This document shows, one piece after another, positions 25,632 through 34,599 of a stretch of 64,000 bases of DNA. Each line of letters starts with the position of its first letter. Position 1 is the stretch's first letter. This DNA comes from Chryseobacterium sp. G0201. Its GTDB lineage: Bacteria > Bacteroidota > Bacteroidia > Flavobacteriales > Weeksellaceae. Position numbers and translations under genes: made by a program. The stretch covers positions 2,108,001-2,172,000 of the forward strand of contig NZ_CP033917.1 of NCBI RefSeq assembly GCF_003815655.1, in the 5' to 3' direction. The notes beneath the pieces were generated by a model. The model did not search any database, had not been told where the DNA came from, and saw only the letters and a list, made by a program, of their open reading frames with translations.

Positions 25632-26396
25632 ATGAACGAATTCGTAGTTTCAGAACTGAAAAACAATATCGCCGAGATCACATTCGGTACTCCGAAAAGT
25701 AACTCTCTTCCGGGAGCAATTTTAGAAAAACTGGCTCAGACCATTTTGGATGAAGGATCAAAAGATGAGGTGAAAGCTATTCTTGTAAAAAGTGAAGGTG
25801 AAAAAGCTTTCTGTGCAGGAGCAAGTTTTGATGAACTTTTGTCTATTGAAGAGTTGGAAGCATCAACAAAATTTTTCGGAGGTTTTGCTAAAGTTTTGAA
25901 TGCGATGAGAAATTGCGGTAAAATTGTTGTCGTAAGAGTTCAGGGAAAAACTACAGGAGGTGGAGTAGGTATCGCTTGTGGTGCCGATTATTGTTTTGCA
26001 ACGAAAGATTCTGCTTTGGCTTTAACAGAGATCAATTTAGGAATCGGACCATTCGTGATCGGACCATATGTTGAAAGAAAAATTGGAAAATCTCAGTTTT
26101 CAGCAATGGCGATTGATGCAGATTTCAGATCGGCAGAATGGGCAGAACAGCACAATGTGTATCATTCAGTTTCAGAAAATATTGCAGAAATGGATGTTAA
26201 GCTAGAGAAATTTATGCAGACGTTAGCAACAAGAAGCAGTGATGCTTTAGCTTTAATTAAAAAAGTATCTTGGGAAGGAACAGATCATTTCAACGAATTA
26301 ATGCCTGCAAGAATCCACATGAGTGCAAGCTTGATTCTGGAAGATTCTGCGAAGAAAAATATTGAATCTATTAAAGAGAGATTGAGAGTGAAATAG
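25632..26396 (+). CDS. Enoyl-CoA hydratase/isomerase family protein (possible PaaF)
   Basis: A 254-residue crotonase-fold protein. Oxyanion-hole motifs are GEKAFCAGASFDELL and KTTGGGVGIACGADYCF, and the active-site loop is LTEINLGIGPFVIGP. The paa operon here has only one crotonase, PaaG, so the 2,3-dehydroadipyl-CoA hydratase (PaaF) must be encoded elsewhere; this nearby gene is a candidate, though the loop is not typical of PaaF. A -7-like box TATTTTTG is at 25600-25607. Confidence 0.8.
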   Translation: MNEFVVSELKNNIAEITFGTPKSNSLPGAILEKLAQTILDEGSKDEVKAILVKSEGEKAFCAGASFDELLSIEELEASTKFFGGFAKVLNAMRNCGKIVVVRVQGKTTGGGVGIACGADYCFATKDSALALTEINLGIGPFVIGPYVERKIGKSQFSAMAIDADFRSAEWAEQHNVYHSVSENIAEMDVKLEKFMQTLATRSSDALALIKKVSWEGTDHFNELMPARIHMSASLILEDSAKKNIESIKERLRVK

Positions 26397-26419
26397 GTTT
26401 TGATCTTTTAAATAATATA

Positions 26420-26447
26420 GCCGTTGATTTATTCAGCGGTTTTTTTA
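26420..26447 (+). terminator. Intrinsic terminator after the crotonase gene
   Basis: GCCGTTGA pairs with TCAGCGGT (two G-T pairs) around a 5-base loop, followed by a T run. Confidence 0.75.
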
Positions 26448-26463
26448 TGAATTTTATTTAAGT

Positions 26464-26548
26464 GTGAATAGTCAATTTTGCTTTGCGAGTCAATAGTGAA
26501 TTTTAATACACAATTAAAATTGACAAGTGAAAGGAATTGACTATTCAC
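26464..26548. repeat. Inverted repeat GTGAATAGTCAATT / AATTGACTATTCAC
   Basis: Two exact 14-base arms (26464-26477 and 26535-26548) enclose 57 bases that include further inverted words (TTTTAAT / ATTAAAA). It fills most of the gap before the 26629 gene and resembles the paa spacer hairpins in form. Confidence 0.55.
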
Positions 26549-26581
26549 AATTCACTTTTTACTTTTTTTTAAAAAAAAAGT

Positions 26582-26610
26582 TTGCAGATTAAAAATAAAT
26601 TATAACTTTG
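26582..26610 (+). promoter_or_regulatory. Promoter of the membrane-protein/regulator operon
   Basis: TTG at 26582-26584 and TAACTTTG at 26603-26610 are 18 bases apart, a good match to the flavobacterial consensus. The -7 box overlaps the palindrome at 26604-26622. Confidence 0.65.
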
Positions 26611-26622
26611 TATTTCAAAGTT
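26604..26622. promoter_or_regulatory. Operator-like palindrome AACTTTG-N5-CAAAGTT
   Basis: Perfect 7-base arms overlap the -7 box and the transcription start, directly before the start codon at 26629. A nearly identical palindrome lies at 27621-27637. The winged-helix regulator at 27306-27596 is the likely binder of both. Confidence 0.6.
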
Positions 26623-26628
26623 CTTTAT

Positions 26629-27246
26629 ATGGATTCAAAAAACTATCACGAAGATCTGTCACATATTCGTTCCATGATGGAGCGTTCGTCCAGATTTATT
26701 TCATTAAGCGGATTATCCGGAGTTGTTGCTGGTTTGGCTGCGCTTATCGGTGCCGGTTATGTGTATGTTGTTTTTCAGAGAGAAGGGATTGACTATTTTG
26801 ATGGGGACAGAAATATATTTAGTCCGGCCTTAGTGCGCGAATTGGTTATTATTGGAACTTTGATTCTTTTTGTGGCTGTTCTCAGCGGATATTTTTTTAC
26901 CGCGAATAAAAGCAAAAAGAAAGGCCTTAAAATTTGGGATGCTACAACCAAACGACTGTTGTTCACATTTTGTGTTCCTTTAATAACGGGCGGAGCGGTT
27001 TGTCTGGCGCTTTTATACCATCACTTTTTCGTTTTGGTGGCACCCGCAACATTGATTTTTTATGGATTGGCTTTAGTAAATGCCGAGAGATATACTTTAA
27101 CGGATGTAAAATATTTAGGATACTTTGAAATAGTTTTAGGATTACTTTCCCTATTTTTCTTGGGATGGGGATTGCTGTTTTGGGCCTTTGGCTTTGGAGT
27201 CTTACATATTGTTTACGGACTGATAATGCACAAAAAATATAAATAA
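26629..27246 (+). CDS. Polytopic membrane protein of unknown function
   Basis: A 205-residue protein with a short cytoplasmic N-terminus (MDSKNYHEDLSHIRSMMERS) and about five membrane helices. The ATG at 26629 is preferred to a TTG 21 bases upstream, which would lie inside the operator. It forms a two-gene unit with the following winged-helix regulator, an arrangement often seen in Bacteroidota, where the regulator controls its own membrane protein. Function unknown. Confidence 0.75.
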   Translation: MDSKNYHEDLSHIRSMMERSSRFISLSGLSGVVAGLAALIGAGYVYVVFQREGIDYFDGDRNIFSPALVRELVIIGTLILFVAVLSGYFFTANKSKKKGLKIWDATTKRLLFTFCVPLITGGAVCLALLYHHFFVLVAPATLIFYGLALVNAERYTLTDVKYLGYFEIVLGLLSLFFLGWGLLFWAFGFGVLHIVYGLIMHKKYK

Positions 27247-27305
27247 GACATAAATTTACGCCTCGGAAACTAATTCCTAAGCTCTGCAACCTATCACCTG
27301 AAATT

Positions 27306-27596
27306 ATGATCAATATAAATCAACTCAATAAAGAATTCGAAAGCCGTGTAAGATTGGGCATTATGTCCGTTCTCATGGTGAACGACTGGGTTGATTTCTC
27401 AGAAATGAAGAGTCTTTTGGAGATCACAGACGGAAATTTAGCCAGCCACAGTAATGCTTTAGAAAAAGCAAATTATATAGAAGTAAAGAAAGAGTTTGTA
27501 GGTAAAAAACCTAAGACTTCTTACAGAGTCACACAAAGTGGGAGACAAGCCTTTACAGAACATTTAAATATGTTAGAAAAATTAATAGGAAGATAA
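27306..27596 (+). CDS. Winged-helix transcriptional regulator (MarR/PadR-like, HTH_27 type)
   Basis: A 96-residue single-domain DNA-binding protein. The recognition region is EMKSLLEITDGNLASHSNAL and the wing is KKPKTSYRVTQSGRQAF. It lies 59 bases after the membrane protein. Palindromes with the same sequence in front of both flanking units (26604 and 27621) suggest autoregulation and control of the 27674-30279 genes. Confidence 0.88.
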   Translation: MININQLNKEFESRVRLGIMSVLMVNDWVDFSEMKSLLEITDGNLASHSNALEKANYIEVKKEFVGKKPKTSYRVTQSGRQAFTEHLNMLEKLIGR

Positions 27597-27620
27597 ACTC
27601 TATATTTTTTTTGAAATTAT

Positions 27621-27637
27621 ACTTTGCAATTCAAAGT
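27621..27637. promoter_or_regulatory. Second operator-like palindrome ACTTTG-N5-CAAAGT
   Basis: It matches the palindrome at 26604-26622 in both arms and spacer length, with TTCTTT following in both cases. It precedes the Coq4-like gene by 36 bases and overlaps a -7-like ACTTTG. Confidence 0.6.
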
Positions 27638-27673
27638 TCTTTGTTTATAAATGATAATTAAAATAATAAACTA

Positions 27674-28159
27674 ATGAAAAAATTACGTACTCAATTCTTG
27701 CTTTTCATGTACGAAAACTCTCAAAAGCAATATCGGAAATACTTTAAAAAGAAAAAAAGACAATGGCAATTCAATGAAAAGCAATTGTTGAGCTTTAAAG
27801 AAGATTCACTAGGAAAAACGATGGGAGAGTTTTATCAAAAACATGGCTTCAGAATGATCCCCAAAATGGAAAACCACGATGTATACCATCTTATTACCGA
27901 CTACAGTACAAATATTCAGGATGAAATTGCGATGCAGTATCTGCTTTTCGGGAACGGAAAAAGAAGCGCTTACCTTTTAGGAGTTTTGTTATTGGGAACT
28001 TTTGTTTTTCCGGAATACTATAAAACCTATAGAAAAGCCTTTCAAAAAGGAAGAAATATGAGATCATTTCACGATTGGGATTTTGAAAATCTCCTATGGC
28101 AGAATTTCGATCATCTGAAAGATTTTATCCAACAAAAACAAACTCCTGTATATTACTAA
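27674..28159 (+). CDS. Coq4-like family protein
   Basis: A 161-residue helical protein with HDVYHLIT followed after ten residues by a conserved Glu (QDEIAMQ), matching the HDxxH-x(n)-E metal-binding motif of the COQ4 family. The GNGKRSAYLLGVLLLG and DWDFENLLW segments also fit. COQ4 acts in ubiquinone synthesis in eukaryotes, but flavobacteria use menaquinone, so this protein must have another or a related role. It follows the winged-helix regulator and an operator-like palindrome. Confidence 0.7.
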   Translation: MKKLRTQFLLFMYENSQKQYRKYFKKKKRQWQFNEKQLLSFKEDSLGKTMGEFYQKHGFRMIPKMENHDVYHLITDYSTNIQDEIAMQYLLFGNGKRSAYLLGVLLLGTFVFPEYYKTYRKAFQKGRNMRSFHDWDFENLLWQNFDHLKDFIQQKQTPVYY

Positions 28160-28216
28160 AAACTAAAAGCCAAACACTAAATACTAAAAACAAAACACAA
28201 CTTTAACTTCTTTATT

Positions 28217-29587
28217 ATGAAAACACATCATTATATATTACTCACCACCTTAGCGTTCATCATCTTATTTTACGATGAAAACGTAGGATTGAACCTAGGA
28301 ATTCTAGGAATTATTTATTCAGTACTTACATTATATAAAACGCCTGAAAAAAACAGAACCAGAACATTTCTCATACTTTTTGTAACGAGCATTCTTTCAA
28401 GTATTGCTTTTGCTTGGTACGGCGATTTTCCATCGTTTTTGGCTATTGCAAGTTCACTTTTGCTGTTGTCTTACAGGTCAAAAAATAGGAGGCTAAAAAC
28501 GCTTTTCCTCATTCCTGTTTTTGTGGTCAACTGTTTCACATTTATTTGTAGATTTTTCAATTTTGACAAATGGTTGCCGAAAAGAAATATCTCCGGATTA
28601 TGGCAAAAAACATTGGCTTTTGTATTGATTCCGCTTGTGCTGATAGCTATTTTCTTTGGAATTTATTCTGCGGGAAGCGATCATTTTGCGAATCTTTTTA
28701 AAAATATCGAATTAGATATTAACTTCTGGCAGCTTTTAGTAATCACGGTTTTAGGTTTTTTCTTCGCATTCAATTATTGGAATTATACAGTCGAAAAACT
28801 GATCTATAAACAGAATCATACACTAGATGATAATTTCACGGAAGAAAATAAAATTCAGAAATCAACGTATTCTTTTCTTGATTTGGATGCTGAACGAATG
28901 AGTGGCGTTATTTCTTTCTTTTCTTTAAATATTTTATTGATATTCTTTATCGCTACTTACAATTACGAACAGTTTTTTGAATCGGTAAAAACACCCAATC
29001 AGCTTTCCGAAGAAACACACGAAAGGGTAAATGCGGTAATCGTTTCGATTGTCATGGCAATTTTGGTGATTATGTTCTATTTTAAATCGAGTTTTAATTT
29101 TGATCCTAAAGCAGGTTTGATGAAAATTTTAGCCAAAATCTGGATTGCATTAAATGTAATTCTTGTTTTCTCTGCAATGATGAAAAACTATGAATACATC
29201 ATGAGTTACGGTTTTACGTACAAAAGATTAGGCGTTTGCGGATTCTTGATTTTATCATTAATTGGCTTGATTATGACATTCATTAAGATTCAAAAGAAAA
29301 AAAGAAACGCATTTCTATTCAATGTGATGGTTGGGTATGTTTACGGAACTATTTTGGTTTGCAGTTATTTCAATTGGGGAGGTTTTATAACTTCTCAAAA
29401 CTTAAAACGCAATCATTTTGACGAATATTATCATACAACTTTTGTTAATTTTAATGAAGAGTATTTATTAAAATATGCTAAAGAAAAGCATTCCGATGTT
29501 ATAAAAAATAGTGTTCTGGAAAGAGTACGAATCGAACAAAAGGAAAACTTCTTATCCAAGGTTCTTTACTATCAAACCATTAAATAA
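28217..29587 (+). CDS. DUF4173-type membrane protein
   Basis: A 456-residue protein with about 12 membrane helices, and a soluble tail of about 60 residues. The pattern of a paired-helix core, a central FWQLLVITVLGFFFAFNYWN segment and a cytoplasmic end is that of DUF4173. Its function is unknown. It is followed 11 bases later by a DUF1361 gene. Confidence 0.75.
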   Translation: MKTHHYILLTTLAFIILFYDENVGLNLGILGIIYSVLTLYKTPEKNRTRTFLILFVTSILSSIAFAWYGDFPSFLAIASSLLLLSYRSKNRRLKTLFLIPVFVVNCFTFICRFFNFDKWLPKRNISGLWQKTLAFVLIPLVLIAIFFGIYSAGSDHFANLFKNIELDINFWQLLVITVLGFFFAFNYWNYTVEKLIYKQNHTLDDNFTEENKIQKSTYSFLDLDAERMSGVISFFSLNILLIFFIATYNYEQFFESVKTPNQLSEETHERVNAVIVSIVMAILVIMFYFKSSFNFDPKAGLMKILAKIWIALNVILVFSAMMKNYEYIMSYGFTYKRLGVCGFLILSLIGLIMTFIKIQKKKRNAFLFNVMVGYVYGTILVCSYFNWGGFITSQNLKRNHFDEYYHTTFVNFNEEYLLKYAKEKHSDVIKNSVLERVRIEQKENFLSKVLYYQTIK

Positions 29588-29598
29588 TTTGCTTTAAA

Positions 29599-30279
29599 AT
29601 GATGGGAAAATTAAAAAACAGTCAAAGATTTGAGATTACGATCTTGCTGATATTGATGACATTGTTTTGTTTCAGTCTTTCAATTTTCAGATATTATTTG
29701 AGTGATACAAAAGTATTTTTCTTTCTGAACTGGAATTTATTTTTGGCTTGGATTCCTTTTATCATAAGCAGTTTTTTATTGATATTTAATATTAAAAGTA
29801 AAATTGCACTGGCTTTTGCAATCGTAGTTTGGATATTATTTTTTCCGAATTCACCCTATATTCTGACCGATCTTTTTCATCTGAAAACCAGAAATTCTGT
29901 GCCCATTTGGTATGATCTTATCGTTATTCTTTCATACGCTTGGGCAGGATTAATTTGCGGTTTTATAAGTTTATTGGATATTGAGAAAATGTTTTCATCT
30001 TATTTTAAAATATCAACGATTAGCATAATTGCTGTTTTATTTCTTTTTGTAAGCAGTTTTGGAGTTTATCTTGGTCGATTTTTAAGATGGAACAGTTGGG
30101 ATGTTCTGAACAACCCGTTTGGATTATTTAATGATATCGCGGTGAGATTTATTTATCCGTTGGACTATACAAAAACGTGGGGAGTTACTGTATTGATGGG
30201 AAGCATGCTCAATTTTATGTACTTTATGTTGAGATCTGTCAGAAAAGAGAGTTTTATTCCTGAAAAAATAGAAAACTAA
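29599..30279 (+). CDS. DUF1361 membrane protein
   Basis: A 226-residue protein with about seven membrane helices. WILFFPNSPYILTDLFHL is the signature of DUF1361 (FPN.PY..TD..H), and GRFLRWNSWD is typical too. Function unknown. It ends the unit begun by the Coq4-like gene. Confidence 0.85.
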   Translation: MMGKLKNSQRFEITILLILMTLFCFSLSIFRYYLSDTKVFFFLNWNLFLAWIPFIISSFLLIFNIKSKIALAFAIVVWILFFPNSPYILTDLFHLKTRNSVPIWYDLIVILSYAWAGLICGFISLLDIEKMFSSYFKISTISIIAVLFLFVSSFGVYLGRFLRWNSWDVLNNPFGLFNDIAVRFIYPLDYTKTWGVTVLMGSMLNFMYFMLRSVRKESFIPEKIEN

Positions 30280-30379
30280 GCTTTTTTTAAGGTTTTAATA
30301 TACTTTATGGAACAATTTTGGCTTCTGAATAGGTTCATGAGTTATTAAAACTCCAAAGTATCATTTAAAAATAACTATT

Positions 30380-30919
30380 ATGAAAAAATCCTTATTGTTG
30401 ATCCCATTGATTATTATTTCTTGTAAAAAAGAAGCAAACGTAACTGAAACTCCGAATAAAGATTCAATGGTAGTCACAGAAATGCAGGATTCTCCAGCTA
30501 AAGTAGATTCGGCGGCAATAAGAAAGAAAGATTCAATCATTAATAATTCTCCTGTAACGAAAGAAGTTTTGAAAACAGGGGTAATGAGAAATATGAAGGA
30601 AGGACAGATCATCAGAACAGCCGATGCTTCTCAACTTCCGTTTACGCTTGGAGAAGAGTTTACAAAAGATAATCAGGAATTGGTTTTGAAAATTACAAAC
30701 TACGAAAAACCTGATATCAAGGCTACGATTACGACCAAAGAGAAAGATTTTAATATCAGATTCAATCAAATAAAAACACCTGACGGAAAATACGACGGAC
30801 CTTTCGGAAGAGAGATTACGCATGAAGTTTCCGGGAAAGGTGAGGTTTGGTTAATTATTGGAAAAAGCAATATGGCTTCCGGTAATTCAAAAGGTAGTTT
30901 TAAGGTAAGTGTAGAATAA
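30380..30919 (+). CDS. Putative lipoprotein
   Basis: A 179-residue protein with a lipoprotein signal (LLIPLIIISC, Cys at residue 15), a Ser/Thr/Asp-rich linker to about 60 and then a globular all-beta domain of about 115 residues. No family was recognised. It is a monocistronic gene or forms a loose unit with the next envelope protein. Confidence 0.75.
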   Translation: MKKSLLLIPLIIISCKKEANVTETPNKDSMVVTEMQDSPAKVDSAAIRKKDSIINNSPVTKEVLKTGVMRNMKEGQIIRTADASQLPFTLGEEFTKDNQELVLKITNYEKPDIKATITTKEKDFNIRFNQIKTPDGKYDGPFGREITHEVSGKGEVWLIIGKSNMASGNSKGSFKVSVE

Positions 30920-30968
30920 TTTTGGTACAGTTTGTGTAAGTCATTCTATCTATAAAAGAATTACTATT

Positions 30969-31481
30969 ATGAAAAATATGATTTTAACAGCAATGGTAGC
31001 CTCTGCAGCTCTTGTGAGTTGTGGAACGGTACAGTCGCTTGTCCAGAATACATTTCCTTATACAGCCAATGTTTTAGTTTCTACAGGAGTTCCTGCTGAT
31101 AAAGAAGTTTCTTCTACAGCTACGGCAACGAACGTTCAGACTTGGTTTGGAGGAAATAACAATGCTCAGATCAAAGATGTAAGAATTTCAGATGCTAAAA
31201 TTTCTGTAGTTTCTCCATCAGGTGGTAATCTGAGCGCTCTTAAATCTATCAAAGTATACATTTCTTCAAGTGGAACTAAAGAAAGATTGGTAGCTTCACG
31301 TTCAAGTATTTCTACAGAAGGATCAAGCTTAAATTTAGATCTTAATGATTCAGGATTTTTGGATGAGGTAGTAAAAAGTTCAGGCGTTACTGTAAGAACG
31401 GTTTATGAATTGAAAAATCAGACAAGTTCGGATATGAACTTAAAAATTGCACTTAATTTCAGCAGTGTACCTGCGAAATAG
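30969..31481 (+). CDS. Putative lipoprotein of unknown function
   Basis: A 170-residue protein with a lipoprotein signal (SAALVSCG, Cys near residue 19) and a beta-rich body. The stretch KSIKVYISSSGTKERLVASR suggests an immunoglobulin-like fold. Function unknown. Its 3' end is followed by a strong bidirectional terminator. Confidence 0.75.
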   Translation: MKNMILTAMVASAALVSCGTVQSLVQNTFPYTANVLVSTGVPADKEVSSTATATNVQTWFGGNNNAQIKDVRISDAKISVVSPSGGNLSALKSIKVYISSSGTKERLVASRSSISTEGSSLNLDLNDSGFLDEVVKSSGVTVRTVYELKNQTSSDMNLKIALNFSSVPAK

Positions 31482-31503
31482 TTTTTATAAAAGGTTATTA
31501 TTA

Positions 31504-31537
31504 AAAAACGTCTCTCAAAATCTTGAGAGACGTTTTT
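31504..31537. terminator. Bidirectional intrinsic terminator
   Basis: A perfect 15-base-pair stem (AAAAACGTCTCTCAA and complement) with a 4-base loop, between two convergent genes. The T/A runs within the stem serve both directions. A near-copy lies at 33385-33419. Confidence 0.85.
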
Positions 31538-31622
31538 AATTTTATGATAATCCTCAATTTGATGTAATTGAATAAATCTTAGCAGACTTTGCGTTAAAAA
31601 TTATTATTAAATGAAATTCAAA

Positions 31623-33308
31623 TTATTGCTTAATAAATTTCTCAACAACTCTTCTTTGACCGTCTGTCGCATTAATTATATAAGTTCCTTTTGATAAGTG
31701 AGAAATATTCAGTTTTTCATCAGATGAAGTTGAACTTTTTAAGATAGATTGTCCAGCCATATTAATGATCTCAAAATTGATATTTTTTTCCGGGCTTCTC
31801 ACTGAAATTGAGTTGGTTGCCGGATTAGGATAAATTTCAATTTTTAATGGAGTTACATTTGTACTTCTTGCAGAAAGTACAAGACTGCTTTCCAATTGCT
31901 CGATAGCTGCTTTGATGTTAGGAAAAGGACCAATTTTTGTGGTTAAAACTCCACCTTGAGGAATTCCTGTTGTCACCAAAAGATTTTTCATCGCTGCCGG
32001 AGTTAAAAACTGCCCGGTAGCCTGACGATAATAAGACTGGATCAAAATCGCTGCTGAAGATACAATTGGTGTTGCAGAACTTGTCCCACTAAAAAGGGTA
32101 TATTTTCTGTTGGTATCTCCATCATAAGTCGCCCAACCGCCATAACCAGCGGCTAAAACATTTTGCCCCCAACCTTGTACATCTACTCTGTTTCCATATG
32201 TGCTGAAACTTAATTTTGAGTGAGCAGTTGTATTGGTTCCTGCTCCAACAATGATAGCACCGCTGTTTCCTCTTCCGTTATAAGCTGAATAGAAAGCGGA
32301 ATCAAGATTTTCGTTACCATTTCCTGCGGCTGCGATAACGATGATCCCAGAATCTGTGGCTGCTTTTGTTAAGTCCCAGATAAGATTGTCATATTCTGCA
32401 GGAACATAATTGGAGTTTTGACCTCCGGTTTGCATTTCGTACAAAACAATATCTCCGGCCTGAGAAGCGTTAATAGCTCTTGTTACGGCTGCAACTCTGT
32501 TATACGACGCGGTTGTCCATTCCAGGAAACCTTTCATTTCAGTAGCATTGTAAGCACTTCCTGAAAGTCCGATATTATCTTTTGCTGAACCTAAAATACT
32601 CATCACGGCAGTTCCATGATCAAGCCAGCTGTAATAAGTGCTTGTTGGAGTCGTTAGTGATGAATTTGGAGAAACTCCGGATTCTAATTGGACGGTATTT
32701 CTGTCAACCAACATTTCATGAGTCTTGTGAAAACCATATTCTACATCACGAACTCTCACATTTTGACCTGTAATTCCTCTTGACCATGCATAATTTACAT
32801 TAATTCCGGGATTTTCAAATAAATAAGTTTGAGAAGCCTCCAAATTAGGTGTAATAACAAAAGTAGCCGTTGCAGGTGGTTCAATAGGTTCATTACTTAA
32901 TATTGAAGCATATTCTATCTCAGAAAATTTTTCAAAACTTTCGGCTAATTTTAAAATATCTTCATTGTTTTTTACTGAAGTTTCAATTTTGAAAATACGT
33001 CTTAGTTTTTCAATTGATTCTCCTGAGTTTTTATTTTGTTTACTGCTTTCGATCATTTCGTTCAGCTTTCTGTCGCTGAAACCGAGGTCGTTCACAAATG
33101 AAATTCCGTTTGCTCTTACAAATTCTTTGAATGCTGGATTTTTGCTTAAAGTATAATTAATAATATCAACAGCATTGGCATTTTTAGAAAAAGCAACATA
33201 AAGGCTGTGTGAATTTGAGTTTTTCTGTAATTGAAATTCTCCCTTTCTGTTCTGTCCAAAAGATAGGATGAAACAGAAAATCATTAAAATAAAGATTCTT
33301 GTTTTCAT
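31623..33308 (-). CDS. Secreted S8 subtilisin-like protease with T9SS sorting domain
   Basis: A 561-residue protein: signal peptide (cleavage near residue 19, LSFGQ), a pro-region to about 165, then a subtilase domain. Its triad is Asp in VRVRDVEYGFH, His in SWLDHGTAVMSI and Ser in FSGTSSATPIVSSA. A type A sorting domain closes the protein (IEIYPNPATNSIS ... LSKGTYIINATDG). The Asp motif is DVEYG instead of the usual DTG. It is a secreted protease exported by T9SS. Confidence 0.92.
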   Translation of the reverse strand: MKTRIFILMIFCFILSFGQNRKGEFQLQKNSNSHSLYVAFSKNANAVDIINYTLSKNPAFKEFVRANGISFVNDLGFSDRKLNEMIESSKQNKNSGESIEKLRRIFKIETSVKNNEDILKLAESFEKFSEIEYASILSNEPIEPPATATFVITPNLEASQTYLFENPGINVNYAWSRGITGQNVRVRDVEYGFHKTHEMLVDRNTVQLESGVSPNSSLTTPTSTYYSWLDHGTAVMSILGSAKDNIGLSGSAYNATEMKGFLEWTTASYNRVAAVTRAINASQAGDIVLYEMQTGGQNSNYVPAEYDNLIWDLTKAATDSGIIVIAAAGNGNENLDSAFYSAYNGRGNSGAIIVGAGTNTTAHSKLSFSTYGNRVDVQGWGQNVLAAGYGGWATYDGDTNRKYTLFSGTSSATPIVSSAAILIQSYYRQATGQFLTPAAMKNLLVTTGIPQGGVLTTKIGPFPNIKAAIEQLESSLVLSARSTNVTPLKIEIYPNPATNSISVRSPEKNINFEIINMAGQSILKSSTSSDEKLNISHLSKGTYIINATDGQRRVVEKFIKQ

Positions 33309-33384
33309 AGGCGTTTTTCAGTTTTAAGTTTTTTTAATTCTATAATTAGAGAATAAATATAGTGATTTTAAGTTTATTACAAAA

Positions 33385-33419
33385 AAAAACGTCTCTCAAG
33401 TTTTTTGAAAGACGTTTTT
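33385..33419 (-). terminator. Intrinsic terminator of the FKBP gene
   Basis: AAAAACGTCTCTCAA pairs with TTGAAAGACGTTTTT with one mismatch. It is nearly the same sequence as the terminator at 31504-31537, the two bracketing the S8 protease gene. Confidence 0.8.
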
Positions 33420-33434
33420 AGCTAAAATCAATTT

Positions 33435-34118
33435 TTATTTAAAATCTACCAATTCTACATCGAAGATTAATGTTGCTCCTGGAGGAATTACTCCGCCAGC
33501 TCCGCTGTCTCCATATGCTAAATCGGAAGGAATATAAAATCTATATTTAGCACCTTTACTCATTAATTGAATACCTTCTGTCCAACCTTTTATAACAGAT
33601 GAAATGTTTAATTCAATCGGTTTTCCACCTTGTTTTTCCGTAGAATCGAAAATGGTTCCATCCATCAATTTCCCGCTATAGGATACAGTAGCCGTGCTTG
33701 AAGCAGTCGGTTTTGCTTTTCCGTCACCTGGAGCCAAAACTTCATACTGTAAACCGCTTGCTGTAGTTGTTATTTTCTTGTTTAGTTTGTTTTTCGCAAG
33801 AAATTCTGCTCCTTTCTTTTTATTTTCTTCAGCTTTTAATTTGTCCTGAGCCTGTCTTTTCTCATTTTGTTTCTGCATGAAACCTTGTAAGAAAGTGCCC
33901 ATTTCTTCTTTTGGTAATAATCTTGGTTTATCCGAAAGCTCATCTTTTATTGCCTGAGCCAAAAGATCCGGATCTATAGCAAGTCCTTGCTTTTTAAGAT
34001 TTTGAGCAATATCAAGACCTATGTAGTAAGACGCTTTTTGATCGTCAGTATAAGATTTTTGAGCATAAGAAAAATTGATTCCTGCAAGAAGAACTAAAGT
34101 AACTAAGGTTTTTTTCAT
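33435..34118 (-). CDS. Exported FKBP-type peptidyl-prolyl isomerase
   Basis: A 227-residue protein with a signal peptide (INFSYAQ), an FkpA-like N-terminal dimerisation helix region (residues about 25-115) and a C-terminal FKBP domain (KLMDGTIFDST, GWTEGIQLMSKGAKYRFYIP, VIPPGATLIFDVEL). It is a periplasmic folding catalyst, like FkpA or Mip. Confidence 0.93.
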   Translation of the reverse strand: MKKTLVTLVLLAGINFSYAQKSYTDDQKASYYIGLDIAQNLKKQGLAIDPDLLAQAIKDELSDKPRLLPKEEMGTFLQGFMQKQNEKRQAQDKLKAEENKKKGAEFLAKNKLNKKITTTASGLQYEVLAPGDGKAKPTASSTATVSYSGKLMDGTIFDSTEKQGGKPIELNISSVIKGWTEGIQLMSKGAKYRFYIPSDLAYGDSGAGGVIPPGATLIFDVELVDFK

Positions 34119-34148
34119 TTTTTGTATAAATTATTATCTGTTGTAAAT

Positions 34149-34598
34149 TTAAGCTTTTGTAATGGAATCCATCACAATTGTGACAGGTCCGTCGTTGATT
34201 AGAGATACTTTCATATCAGCTCCAAAGATTCCGCTTTCTGTTTTCAGCCCTGATTTAGAAATTTCTTCTTTAAAATAATCAAAAAGAGGAATAGCTTTAT
34301 CCGGTTTTGCTGCTTTGATGAAAGACGGACGATTTCCTTTTTTGTAATCAGCAATTAACGTAAACTGACTGATGCAAAGAATCTCTCCGGAAATATCTTG
34401 TACAGAAAGATTGAGTTTGTCATCTTCATCACCGAAAATTCTAAGGTTTAAAATTTTCTGAACCAGCCAATCAGCGTCATTTTTTTCGTCATTTTCATCA
34501 ATACCTACCAAAAGCATTAATCCTTTTCCGATTTCTCCTACAATTTTTCCGTCAACTTTTACATTCGATTCAGAAACTCTTTGAATAACAACTTTCAT
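34149..34598 (-). CDS. dtd: D-aminoacyl-tRNA deacylase Dtd
   Basis: A 149-residue protein of the exact Dtd length. It starts MKVVIQRVSESNVKVDG, with the catalytic SQFTL motif (CISQFTLIADYKKGNRPSF) and the C-terminal cross-subunit motif NDGPVTIVMDS. It removes D-amino acids from tRNA. It follows a lipoprotein gene with a 1-base gap. Confidence 0.96.
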   Translation of the reverse strand: MKVVIQRVSESNVKVDGKIVGEIGKGLMLLVGIDENDEKNDADWLVQKILNLRIFGDEDDKLNLSVQDISGEILCISQFTLIADYKKGNRPSFIKAAKPDKAIPLFDYFKEEISKSGLKTESGIFGADMKVSLINDGPVTIVMDSITKA

Positions 34599-34599
34599 C

